DNA of 64,000 bases from Phytophthora sp. 'mugwort' (taxonomy: Eukaryota > Oomycota > Peronosporomycetes > Peronosporales > Peronosporaceae): contig JAUCEF010000017.1 in assembly GCA_033558025.1 (NCBI GenBank), positions 4,402,001-4,466,000 on the forward strand, in the 5' to 3' direction. Of the stretch, positions 10,742 through 22,274 are shown piece after piece. The position numbers were made by a program, and so were the translations under genes. Each line of letters starts with the position of its first letter. Position 1 is the first letter of the stretch. The notes beneath the pieces are model-generated. The model was not told where the DNA came from. It was given only the letters and a program-made list of their open reading frames with translations, and did not search any database.

Positions 10742-13700
10742 ATGGACAGCGGACCACCGATGCTGGACGCGCTAGCCAAGTTGGAGCTCGCGATGAGGCC
10801 GCAGTCGGTGCCATCGTGGCTCAGCAGTGACAACAATCATGCCCCCAAGGTCACAGCACTCGGTCCAAGGACTTCCAGCGTCGAGTTGGTTGAGCATACA
10901 GCAAGTCACGGAGTAGGTGGAATCCGTCTTGGTGGGGGCAATCATGCTGGGGGTGGAGATCCTCCACACAAAGACAAAGCTGGTCCCATGGCTCCCAGCC
11001 CCTCCGCCATTCGACCTCGCGCACCAATTGGGATGCACAAAAACATTGCCGACAAAGAATTTCTCCCGAAAGAATCGGAGCATCCGTCTCCGAAGCGATC
11101 GAGGCAACGTGTTCGGCAGCAAGCAGCCGAGTCCAAAAGCAGGTGCGCACTGAAATGTTCGTTGTATATTACTGTTGGTAGTTCAGCTCACATGTATATA
11201 CATTACGACAGGCGAGTCAAACAATCATTGGTGGAGTCGTTGCGGTCGCTTGAGTTCTTTGACAAGACGAATCGCAGTCGTGAATTATCGACTAAAATCT
11301 CAGTCATGCGAACACATGCAGATCCTGAAGGTTCGTTCATCATGAAAATCAAGTAATTTTGGGAGTTTTTGCTAACATAGTTTTCGTGTTCAGATAATGT
11401 ACATTTCGTCAATATAGACGACAGTTTGAATGAAAACGAGGACGACAAAACGCTTGCAGGAAACGAAGTGATCTCGATATATGACAGCAAGTGCCACACT
11501 TCCCACGATACGGTTGAAAATCGAGCATCGATTTATCTTGCGAAGTCGCTTGTGACAAATCCGTCACCAGAACCACCAAATATTTTCCATATCCCCGAGT
11601 TACCTCATGGACAGAACCTCGTTATCAACATCCTCTCAACATGGGGCGATCCGTTCTATGTGGGGCTTATGGGTATCGAAATATTTGATCACACAGGCCA
11701 TGCTGTCTATCTCAGTGATGTTGATAAACAACTATCAGCCGATCCACCAGACCTGAATGTCCAAGATCACGATCGTCTAGACCCTCGAACCGTTGATAAG
11801 TTGGTGGACAAGCACTATTTTACTTGTGACGAATTACATGCGTGGCTTGCTCCGTTCTCCCGTGGACAAAATCACTTTGTTTACATGGATTTTGACTATC
11901 CGTTGTCAATTTCCATGTTGCGCATCTGGAATTACAATACTACTCGAATTCACTCGTATCGCGGTACTCGATACGTGGAGATCTCGCTTGACGGAAAGTT
12001 TATCTTTAAGGGAGAAATCCGCCGCGCACCTGGTAGTGTCATTGAAGATATTGACGATTGTAACGAGTGTATTCTGTTTACGATGAACCAGTCAATCTTG
12101 CAACTCATTGAAAAGTACGAGAAAAGACACGAAACATTGCCCGATAGTGAACCACCTGGGACTTTAATACCATTAACAACGTCGGGATGCCAATCCTCGC
12201 TAGACGGACTAAGCAGCACAACCACCTCTTGTAGCTTGCCAATTGGTCCAGATCCACGTCTTCTTGAACGACCAAAGACGGGGAACAAGACTACTCGTTC
12301 CGCAGCTAGAGGGAGTAGCCACATTATTTGCCCGCAAGAAACTGAAAATTCAGGTTTTCCCATCAATCCTGTCTTCGTTCCAGTTGCCCCGCTGCCAAAA
12401 AGTGTGAAACCGGGAATAAATTATCAAATGTCAGCCAAGACAGCTCACTCTTCACGCCCATGTACTGCTCCAGTCGTGGGTGGGCCGATGACAGAGCGTC
12501 CCTTGTGCTGCAAAACGATCGAGCTGATACTGGAGGCGAATTGGGGCGACCCCTACGAGATCGGTCTGGCAGGCCTTGAATTTCTCGACGCCAACTACGC
12601 GCCCCTGTTAATATCCTTGGATAGCGTCATAGTCTCCGCTCCGATCGGTGTGGATAGAATCCAAAAGCTCATAGTGACGCATGGTGCACGGCATCTCTCA
12701 ATTGATCCTGAAGATATGTGGAGTGCTCCGCTTCAGGAAGTTCTCCTTCTTCCACCAGAACGTCGAGCAATCTCGATAGATTTTCCTGAGAAGGTGAGTA
12801 TTCATGCATTAAAAGTGTGGAATTACAACACAACTCTGGAAGATTCCTTTAAAGGTACCAAGCAGATTTCAGTGCGAATTGACGGTACGCATCACACGCG
12901 TGCATCTCTACGGAAGGCGCCAGGCAACCTCATGGACTTTGACTTTGGTCAGTTCCTGTATCTACGCAGCAACTCATTGCAACAGCAAGCCGCTGCTGTG
13001 ACATCCGAAGCATTCCCCATTCAAACGCTCAGCAAGGAAGGTGATTCCCTTTATTCGACAACAGAGGACGTGGAAAGCACGAGACCGTCGTCACTTACAG
13101 GAAGTATGCCCACTCAAGACGTTGTTATCATATCGAACGGGTTCTCTGAGGGGTCTGCGTTCTGCAAAGCGAACTTCTCACTGTCGCAGCCTTCTCCACC
13201 TTCACCATCACGATCAATACAGAAGAAGAGTGTCATGAAGCCCATCGCAGAGGTCTTTCAGCAGTACCAAACGCCGCTGTTCCCTACCGGGTATATCATC
13301 AAATTTGTGTTCACGTCTACTTGGGGTGACACCTTCTATCTGGGTCTCAATGGCGTAGAGCTCTACGACCGCGACAACCAGCTCATTCCTCTTTGCGATG
13401 ACATCGTCGACGCCCAACCTCGTGATATCAATATCCTAAAAGAATCCGGAGCACCACAAGACGTGAGAACGTTGGACAAGCTCTACGACAATGTCAATAA
13501 CACTTACGACGACCGACACATGTGGCTAGCTCCTCATTCGCCGTCGCAACCGAACAAACTCGTCATCTTCTTTAACGAGCCCGTGACCGTCTCCAAGATC
13601 AGATTGTGGAACTACAGCAAGACGCCTGCTCGAGGTGTCCGCGAGTTTGAGGTGTTTCTAGACGACGTGCTCATCTACCACGGGATCTTGAAACAGGCGC

Positions 13701-14020
13701 CGCCGCTGCATCTGCCGGGCGTGGACGGAGCTGCCGACAATATAATGGACCCGTTCATTCACCCGTCGATGGAGAACCGGCGGCTGCGCAAGAAGTGGCA
13801 TGAGCAGGCAGAGACTGCCGCCAAGGCAGTCAACATGACGCAGACGTTGCTGTTCACAGATGACCTGGAGGTGATCGAGACCGAGGCCAACAACATCTAC
13901 ATGCCGCAGGACGAGCTCGAGGACAGCGTCACCTTCTACGACAACAGTCAGGTGCTGTCCCTCTCAGATCTGCCGGGTTACGACACCATCATGCGGCCAA
14001 CTACCAGTGCGGGTTGGTGA
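10742..14020 (+). CDS. KATNIP-like (katanin-interacting, cilium-base) protein
   Basis: Predicted 1,048 residues from exons 10742-11142, 11212-11330 and 11394-14020. The first intron is a multiple of three without stops and could be retained; the second (63 bp) restores [13 protein letters not shown]. After a Pro/Ser-rich N-terminus come three copies of the domain called DUF4457/KATNIP, at about residues 249-390, 549-690 and 809-939. Each begins with a [20 protein letters not shown] motif, followed by a W-x-AP segment, then an IWNYNTT or LWNYSKT motif. KATNIP proteins bind microtubules and katanin at the base of cilia, so a role in zoospore flagella is a reasonable inference. The end is short and acidic. 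The downstream kinase starts only 171 bp later. Confidence 0.87.
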
Positions 14021-14191
14021 CGTCAAAGCGAAAAAAAGGCAACTTCTAGTCACATTTTTTGTGTATTTACATCATGGCTTTATTTATCTATAAACCCGAT
14101 TTAAATACCGACTGATACCGTTTAATTGGTACTGAATCCTCAAATTTAATCGGCTTGTACACAATTCACGCCGCAGGAGTATGCGCTTGCC

Positions 14192-17100
14192 ATGAGCGGC
14201 AGCAGCGGTCTCCATGTGCGCACGAACGGCAGCGCCGGTCCGTCTATGCGCGGCAGTCAAGCATCGTCACGCCTCAGTAGCTCGCGCGGCAGCCTGGTGT
14301 CCAGTCGCGGGGGAAAGAAGGCGGAACAGGAGCAAGTGCGGCTCGTGGGCACTCACTACGTGAGTCGATAGTATTTGGATTCTACAACTTTATCTCGACG
14401 TATCTCTAATTTATTATACTGCATATGATGGGATTGTAGCAATTGGGGGCCGAGATTGGTCGTGGAGGCTTCGGTATCGTATATGGGGCCCTGGACCTGC
14501 GGAACGGACGCTCTGTAGCCATCAAACAAGTGTCGTTGCGGGATATTGACAAGGATGAACTGCTATCCATCGAGGTACAGGATAAGACGAGTATTAATTT
14601 TGGGGTTCTGGTGGTGTAGTTGACGTATTTTATGCTGTTGTTCTAGACAGAGATCAGTCTGCTGCGTAAACTGAAGCACGAGAACATCGTCAAGTACCAC
14701 GACACCATCAAGACCCAGGGTTACCTTTACATTGTGCTCGAGTACATGGAGAATGGCTCATTGGCACAGTTCATTAAGAAATTTGGGTCTTTGTCGGAGA
14801 CGCTCGTGGCCATGTACATCACGCAGGTACTGAGGGGATTGGCTTATCTGCACGAGCAAGGTGTGCTGCATCGAGACGTCAAGGGGGCAAATATCCTTAC
14901 GACCAAGGACGGATTGGTGAAGCTGGCGGATTTCGGCGTGGCTATTAAACTGAATGAGACGCAGAAGGCGAACTCTGTTGTGGGATCACCATATTGGAGT
15001 ACGTCATGCGCTGACTGCGTTGATAGAAAAGACTTTTAACCGCTAATGGGTTTTATTATGGTATTGTCAGTGGCACCGGAGGTGATTGAGATGGCAGGCT
15101 GGTCGTCTGCGTCGGATATCTGGAGCGTGGGATGCACAATCATCGAGCTGTTGACGACCAAGCCTCCGTACTTCGACTTGGCGCCCATGGCTGCGCTATT
15201 CCGCATCGTGCAGGAAGACCACCCGCCGCTTCCACAGCGCATGTCACCGGTATTGACTCAGTACTGAACGGGCTCGACCTGATGCTCATTTGTTTGTATT
15301 TTATCATGTTATAACAGGCTTTACACGATTTCATCATGAAGTGCTTTATGAAAGAACCCCGACTGCGAGCATCTGCGGAAGAACTTCTTGCTCATCCGTG
15401 GATTGCTCAGATTCCCAAGAACAAGGTCGAGCAAAGCACACAACTCGTTGCAGAGAGCGTCACGTCTTCCAATGATCGCGACGCTGTTTTGAATACTATT
15501 AAACTATACGAGAAGAGCTCGTCGACAGCAGACATACCGCCGACAACAACAGGCAAAGCCTTGCGCTCTCTCAGTGTAACAAATGAACAGTCTGACGAGG
15601 ACGTTGAGGATTGGGACGATGAGTTCGGAGTGGCACCAAATCCCGTGTCGTTCGTGCTGAGAGAAGACGGAAACAGGAAAGACAGGAACCTTAAATCATC
15701 AGCGAAAACTGCACCGAGCAAGCCGAAATTTCAACTATCCAAAGAAGATGCTAACGCGCTGTTTGAAGACGATGTGTGGGGTGATGAGGATCCTGGAACG
15801 GCGGTTATATTGGAGAGTTCGACAGTACTGGACGTGCGTCAAGGCTGCAGTGGTGTCAGTACGGATGAGACCACGAATGATAAGCCTACGATGAATTCGT
15901 GGGATCGGTCGTCGCTGATTCCTGCTCAAAGCCGTATCGCAAAGCTCCAGCAATTTGTTGAAGACCCGGAAGAGGACCTAACGTTCGACGATATTGACGA
16001 GAACCAACTCTTGCAAGCGGCTGCAAAGCAACAACGTGCACTAGAGACGGAGCCTATCCCTGCCACTGTAGTCCCAGCAAAGAAACCTCTTAGCGCCTTT
16101 AAGGAGGACGACGAAATCGATGACGATTTTGAGTTCGCAGAAGGCCAAGTGGGGAATTTGGTGCTACGAGTTGGTGGCAATCGTGGTAGTAATGGGGGGT
16201 CATCATCTGGTGGAAGTGCGCAAGAGAACTTGTTTGACGACGAGCTCGATTTTGATTACTCAACAGCTCGTGATACAAACCAAAAGGCAACAGCTCGAGT
16301 GGTGGAGTTACTGTCTTTGTTGGACCCAAGCATGGAAGACCAAGTGATCCTTGATGCTTGTAACAATTTGGTGAGTTGTGCTAACCAATTGGGCATTGTG
16401 CGGATGAATTTACTTGCTGTCGCTGTGTGCGTATTCCATGTGTAGGAGGAATTATTTGACCAGAATGTGACACTGAGGCGTGATTTAATGTCACAGCCTG
16501 GCGTCGTACCCAACATCATGGAGGCCCTGGAAATGAAGAAGATGGACGTGTTGCACGCTGTACTCAGAGTTATCAACATTGTGAGTATTTCGGCATCGTG
16601 GACATGCATTCTTATGTCACTGTCACTTACTTCTGGATTGATGATTTTTTGGTGTAGATTGTTGAAGGTAACCAAAAATTCCAAGAAAACTTAGCGCTGG
16701 TTGGTCTTGTGCCTGTGATCATCAAGCTCACAAGACAGCACAATCCCTATTATTTGCCGGGTGAAAGGGGCAGAGGGCTCTGCATGGAAAGCCCCGAAGA
16801 CAACGAGTTTTCGATCGCTGTGCGGATGGAGGCAGCCAAATTTGTGCGACAGTGTTGCAAGACAAGTTCGTTGACACTGCAGATGTTTATTGCGTGCGGT
16901 GGACTCCCTGTGTTGGTGGACTTCTTGACACCGGAAGATAAGCCATTCAATCTCGAGAACGATGTGGATCTTCTTCGGATCGCACTGGATGGAATCTTCA
17001 GTGTTTTCAGTATCCAAACTATTCCGAAGAACGACATTTGCCGACTTTTTGTCAAAGCGGGGCTTTTGAAGAAGTTTGTCGTCGTTTTTTCCGAGATTGT

Positions 17101-18262
17101 GGTGTCGTTAGCTGCAAGTGATACGCGTGGACCAGATAATAATCGTGGTGTGAAGCTAACGAAGGCCGAAACGATAAAGCGTGGATCAGTGACCCCGTGG
17201 ACCATGAAGGAACTCCACAAGACGTGCGATATCTTTGTGTTATTTTCTCAAGGAGATGCTGTGGTAAAAGAACACATGTGTGATGGCGCTGTCCTGGAGG
17301 GACTTTTAGAAGCGATCCATCCCAGTGCACCACTGTTTAGCACATGTGATGAACATCCGGAAAGCAAACGGACCCTGCCACTGATAGGCCACTCGGATGA
17401 ATTCGTTTCGGCGATGCTGAAAGTGCTTAAGTGCATTCGGAATTTGAGTATGGAGCCCTTGACATTGGAGAAATTGGACCGAGCTGGAGCAATCCCAACT
17501 CTTGTCCGTCTGCTAAACGAGCAAGAGGCAGAAGGTCCCTCAATCTCGGATGCGAAACGAAAAGAGATTGAGAACATTGTGCTTCAGTCCATGTTTTACC
17601 TGTGCCGGATTAACCGTAACCGGCAGACTCACGCGGCACAGGCTGGTGTCATTCCGTCACTAATTAAGGTGGTTCGGAATTCTAGTCCCCTTAAGCAGTT
17701 CGCACTCCCGATCCTGTGCGATCTGGCACATGCGTCACCAACAGCTCGAGCTCATTTGTGGACATATGACAGTGTGACACTCTTCTTGGAGTTATTGGAG
17801 GATAAATACTGGCAAATCGATGCTATTAAGTCCATTAGCGTTTGGCTGGTGCACGACACGATGAAAATGGAGAATGTTTTGCTCGTTCCCGAGAATTTGA
17901 TGAAGATTATGGTCTGTTTTCACAACGCTCTGGATACGGAATTGGAGAATTTGCTGGAACCGTTGTTGGAGATTATGAGTCGTTCCGTGAGGCTTAACCA
18001 GGCACTTGGGCGCAGTGGCATGTTCGTGGCGGAGATTTTGAAGCGTCTGCGACTCATTCCGAAGGCAATTGTGCGCAAGAACCTGCTCAAGATGCTCAAA
18101 AGCCTCTTTGAATCGCACACATCACCAATTCAGTTCCTCGTGGAGTACAATCTCCGCCCTATTGTGTATGCGCTAGCACAAGACGAGAACAGTATGATTC
18201 TGGTGAAGGAAATTGCGTCACAGCTTCTTCAAGCCATCCTGGTGGCTGCAGGAGTGTTTTAA
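14192..18262 (+). CDS. MAP3K-epsilon / Cdc7-like protein kinase with armadillo repeats
   Basis: Predicted 1,208 residues from seven exons: 14192-14359, 14440-14574, 14647-14998, 15071-15249, 15318-16370, 16446-16580 and 16658-18262. All junctions keep phase. A Ser/Gly-rich leader of about 56 residues precedes the kinase (about 57-310): [43 protein letters not shown] split by intron 3, and HPWI at the end. An acidic middle (about 330-640) carries ILDDEDNWDDE-like patches, and the C-terminal half is all-helical with armadillo/HEAT character (for example [26 protein letters not shown]). This layout matches plant MAP3K-epsilon and fungal Cdc7/SepH, which act in cytokinesis and septation signalling. 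Confidence 0.9.
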
Positions 18263-18440
18263 ATGAATGGGGTCCCCTGTAAATGAGGGCACAACTTCAC
18301 TTGACGATACTCAGGGAAAAGTGAGTAAGAACTACGACAGCGACAAACACGCTACTCAAGTGGCAAGTGGCGGGTGGATTAGTATGTTCTATTTATTTGA
18401 AAATGGACACTAACCGTGCCTTGTCTGGATATTGAGGTCT

Positions 18441-21400
18441 TCACTTGCTCGAGTTCTTCTGTTGTTGCAGCGACGACAGAAGAAGCTCTTTCTTGAAAGT
18501 TTCCAGATTGCGATGGTTGGAGGCATTGAAGGTGGCTAGAGATGACGGTGGCAGTTTCTGCGCTCGAGCCTTGGCGAGCACCTGGTGTACTTCATCACGG
18601 ACGGCATTCTTGATCATGGCTTTCGTTGGTGGCAGTTCGCCCTGACAAGAAATGCACTTAGCACCAATGAGAGGTGCTGACTTTTGACCGTCTTCATTGA
18701 TACTGGCTGTGCTCGTCATATTGGCAATGCTTGAGCCACTATGAGGATTTTGCAACAACGACTTGAGTTGGTTCTTGTCCACTTTGTGCCGTAGTCTGCG
18801 GTGAATATCGATGAGATCGTGTTCATCGAGTGACGAGTTGGCAACATTTTGCACTTGCCTCTCCAGAACCTCCTGCGTCCAGAGCAGCTCGTCCTTGTCC
18901 AGCTTCCTGCTGACACGTGCGATGAGCTGGTTCATCTCCTCCCCTAACAATCCGTCACGCTCAAGTGTTTCGCTGCGTGTGGCCTCGAGACTTTTTGTGA
19001 GTAGATCCCGCATGTCATTGTTAGCAGTCATTAGCTCGTGAATGGACTTTTTGACGTCGTCCTCCTTAGCGTATGCAAACGAGAGCTCCATGAAAGTATC
19101 GAGTCGCGTGTTCATCATCTTGACGAGCGCGATGGTTGAGTCGAGGTGACCAAGTGCGAAACCGTGCTCCTTCACCTTGTGCTGAACATGATCGTGCGAG
19201 GACCGCAGCTCTTCGACTTGGTGACGCGACTTCATCGCATCGGTACGCAGCAGAAGCAAAAAGAGGACTGACCGCACTTGAACTACTGCATCGTGCATGA
19301 AGAGAGTCAACTCCGACGTTTGGTTGCCCTCTTTCTGGGCTTCGCGGGTGATTTGAGCGACCTCCAGCTCTTTTAACTTAGTCGTAGTGATGAACACGAG
19401 GTGATCATCAAAGCTGGAGTTCTGCGCAGGGGCCACGGGAGTACTACCATGAGCGGCATTATTCCCACCGGCTTCAAGTGCATGGGCTGCCGCTTTTGCT
19501 ATTGCTGCTTGGCCTTTGAGTTTTTCGAGTTGCTGCTGAAAGTCCAGGGATGTTTCAACCAAGAAATCAATCTCAGATCCAGAATCTTGTGACAGGAGAG
19601 TGTTGCAGTTTGCGATGAAGTGTGTGAAGATTCCGTGCAACAAGTCGATGCCGATATCAAGTGAGCTGCGGGTCGAAGATTGGTCATTCTTGCCAAGCTC
19701 CACGGACTGAAGCATTGCTCCACTCAGTCCTAGTAGAGTGCGGTAGATGCGGTTGCAAAAGTCAGTGATGCGCACAAGCAAGTTCCCATCCGAAGCGCGT
19801 TGCGAAGTCTGAAGCTGCTCAACTATCTTCTGAAGTTCCTGCGCTGCCTCACTGGTACGCTGCTCTGCCTCTTGACGAAGCGTATACAGCGAGAGCTCTA
19901 TCTTGTCGTGAAGAGCTGGAATTTCAGTCTCGCTAACTTGTGATAGAAGCTTCTCAGAGGCCTCGAACACAGAAACTTGATGGGAAAACTTCGCGGACAC
20001 GTCTTGGAGTTGCGTCGAGATAGCATTGGTTACGGCATTCGATGAGATGGAACTATTACGACGAGCAGAAGTTCGCAGACGCTGAACTTCGACATCGATT
20101 TCCACCAGCTTTTCCTCCACATCTACGATCGTTCGTGCCTGTGCTTTCTGCGTGCGCTCCAACTTTTGAACTCGGGCCACCACGGGCTGAAGTTCGACAA
20201 TACTTTCATCCAGCGCATTGATAGCCGAGCTGTTGTTCTGCGCATGCCGTTCCAGGTACTCAACCAATTCATCTAGTCGTGCGGTATTCTCTTCAAGTCG
20301 CTTGACACGGGAACCCATCGACATTTGCTGTGGACGGAAGAGCGCTTTCTCTGCGTTAATGCCATTTAGTTGGCGAAGCCGCTGGAGTCGTACAAGTCTG
20401 GCCAATAAGATCAGCCAAAGCTCTTTGATTCTCTCTTTTGTCAGAGGTGGGCGTGGTTCAGTCAGAACAGACGACGAGGGCGTGCTGATGGATCTTCGTA
20501 CTGGAAGCGTCATCGCACGCGTCATACCATGTGGATGTACAGGACCTATTGGCATGGAAGACTGGTCACCAGGTTGAACGTCGGACTCCTTACGGGTGTT
20601 CGTCGGTCGACGCTGTCGCCGTATACGTGCGACTGACGCAAGCACATTAGGGCGCAACAGGTTTCCTGATGAGGAGGAAGATCGAAACAGTTCCACTTGA
20701 TCGTTCATGTCCTTCTGCTGCGTGGCCAACTGTGAACGATACTGCTGAGGTAATCCCTCGCGCACCAAGTCTTCTTCATGCTCGTCATCTCGCTCAATAG
20801 TCTCGTTAGATTCTTCGATCGCTGCTGGTTCTTCTTGCTTCTCTTCTCCCTCGTTTATGTCTCCGTTGTCTGTGGGAAGAATTGCAGGTTCTGGTAGAAC
20901 GAAGGCAGCCTCCGTCGTGCGTTCCCCTTCCGACTGTTGAGCAGGAGTCTCAACTACTGGCGCTACATCATGTTCGTCAACCAGTCGCTCGGCAACTGGT
21001 ACCTCGACAGAGTTTGGTGGCGACACCACAGAGATGGCGGGGTCGGTGGCTTGGCGGAGTCGTCGTAGCGAACGTCGTACATACTTCGACATCTGAGCTA
21101 TGGACTTGGATCTTAACGGATGGCTGGTGGGTGAAGGTGGTGTCAATGCGTCTGTTTGAGTTGCTTGTGATGCATCCGAATGTTCCGTCAGGACTTCTGC
21201 CTTGCTGCGTGGATCAGTTTGAGACTCGTCATCTCTCTGTTGGATTTGAGAACTTTCGGTGGTAGCTCCCGTCTCGTTGAGGTCGAGCAGAGGCTTCTCC
21301 GATCGAAACACTGGAATAAAGTGGACTGCAGTCTTCCTGCTAACTAGTTGAATGGGATTCTCCTCTTTGTTCTCTTCCATTGACTTGCGGTCTTCTGCAG

Positions 21401-22145
21401 ACTCTTCTTCACTGGTTTCCGAGTCAACGTCATCACTACCGAGCGATTTCGCCAGCATTTCAATCCCAACCCGAACATCTGCAATGCTCTGCTCTTGTCG
21501 GTCCGTTCGCCGCATCAGCTCCTTGACTTCCATCTTCACCCTCGATAGATAATCAAACCTTTTCTCAAGCTGTTCCAACTGTGTCTTTACTGCTTCTTCC
21601 GTCTGCTTGGTCTTCTCCACCAAACTATCTGTGGCTTCACTGCGCAACTCTCCGATCTGGACGCTCACTTTCTCGTCCAGCTCTCGAAACTTCTGCTCCA
21701 GTAACGCCCTTGCAGGGGCGTCATCAACCGTCTGCGAGCTCTGCAGAACCACCAGCGCCTGCTGCATCTGCTCCGCCACTTGCTGCTGCACGTTCTGCTG
21801 CATCTGCTCCGCCACTTGCTGCTGCACGTTCTGCTGCAGTTGCTCCATCTTTGTCGTCAGGGTCGCCAGAGCGTTTACCACTGAAGTATCAGGTGGCGCT
21901 GGCTCTGACGACGGCAGCTCGACGACCACAGGGACTGGCGCTGGAGCATTCTGCAGCTCCTTGATCTCCAGACGCATCGTGAGCTGCGTGGACTCGACCT
22001 GCGCCATCCGCTGCGCCTGCTGCTCGTTCGTCGCCGCCAACTGCTGCAACTGCGTGGTCAGCGCGGTGATCACCGACGTGAGCGCGCCCTCCTGGGCGGC
22101 CAAGACGTCCGCCATCCCGGGCATGAACTCCTCCAGTAGGTCCAT
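18441..22145 (-). CDS. large coiled-coil protein, function unknown
   Basis: Single uninterrupted frame of 1,234 residues, starting ATGGACCTACTGG. Nearly the whole protein is predicted helical and rich in Gln, Glu, Leu and Ser. Heptad-like stretches occur at about 10-260, 600-800 and 950-1150, separated by charged, disordered segments. Near residues 100-130 is a perfect 12-residue tandem duplication (QQNVQQQVAEQM type). No signal peptide, membrane segment or enzyme motif is visible. It could be a cytoskeletal, centrosomal or trafficking scaffold; this is inference only. It diverges from the membrane-protein array with only 129 bp between the two starts, so the promoters probably overlap. Confidence 0.75.
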   Translation of the reverse strand: MDLLEEFMPGMADVLAAQEGALTSVITALTTQLQQLAATNEQQAQRMAQVESTQLTMRLEIKELQNAPAPVPVVVELPSSEPAPPDTSVVNALATLTTKMEQLQQNVQQQVAEQMQQNVQQQVAEQMQQALVVLQSSQTVDDAPARALLEQKFRELDEKVSVQIGELRSEATDSLVEKTKQTEEAVKTQLEQLEKRFDYLSRVKMEVKELMRRTDRQEQSIADVRVGIEMLAKSLGSDDVDSETSEEESAEDRKSMEENKEENPIQLVSRKTAVHFIPVFRSEKPLLDLNETGATTESSQIQQRDDESQTDPRSKAEVLTEHSDASQATQTDALTPPSPTSHPLRSKSIAQMSKYVRRSLRRLRQATDPAISVVSPPNSVEVPVAERLVDEHDVAPVVETPAQQSEGERTTEAAFVLPEPAILPTDNGDINEGEEKQEEPAAIEESNETIERDDEHEEDLVREGLPQQYRSQLATQQKDMNDQVELFRSSSSSGNLLRPNVLASVARIRRQRRPTNTRKESDVQPGDQSSMPIGPVHPHGMTRAMTLPVRRSISTPSSSVLTEPRPPLTKERIKELWLILLARLVRLQRLRQLNGINAEKALFRPQQMSMGSRVKRLEENTARLDELVEYLERHAQNNSSAINALDESIVELQPVVARVQKLERTQKAQARTIVDVEEKLVEIDVEVQRLRTSARRNSSISSNAVTNAISTQLQDVSAKFSHQVSVFEASEKLLSQVSETEIPALHDKIELSLYTLRQEAEQRTSEAAQELQKIVEQLQTSQRASDGNLLVRITDFCNRIYRTLLGLSGAMLQSVELGKNDQSSTRSSLDIGIDLLHGIFTHFIANCNTLLSQDSGSEIDFLVETSLDFQQQLEKLKGQAAIAKAAAHALEAGGNNAAHGSTPVAPAQNSSFDDHLVFITTTKLKELEVAQITREAQKEGNQTSELTLFMHDAVVQVRSVLFLLLLRTDAMKSRHQVEELRSSHDHVQHKVKEHGFALGHLDSTIALVKMMNTRLDTFMELSFAYAKEDDVKKSIHELMTANNDMRDLLTKSLEATRSETLERDGLLGEEMNQLIARVSRKLDKDELLWTQEVLERQVQNVANSSLDEHDLIDIHRRLRHKVDKNQLKSLLQNPHSGSSIANMTSTASINEDGQKSAPLIGAKCISCQGELPPTKAMIKNAVRDEVHQVLAKARAQKLPPSSLATFNASNHRNLETFKKELLLSSLQQQKNSSK
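21759..21846. repeat. 36-bp perfect tandem repeat inside the coiled-coil gene
   Basis: Two identical 36-bp units (21759-21794 and 21795-21830) are followed by a partial third. They encode 12 residues each, in frame, rich in Gln with Val-Ala-Glu-Gln. Perfect identity suggests a recent in-frame expansion. Confidence 0.85.
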
Positions 22146-22274
22146 AATAGAGAGAAAGAGGGCGAGTGCGGACTTGACCGGTAACGGTTATCAGACCCAC
22201 TTCAACTTCCAACTCGCCCCATCATTGGCTGAAATTTGCACAGACTCAGAGAGAATCAGGTCGCCAAAACCGCA

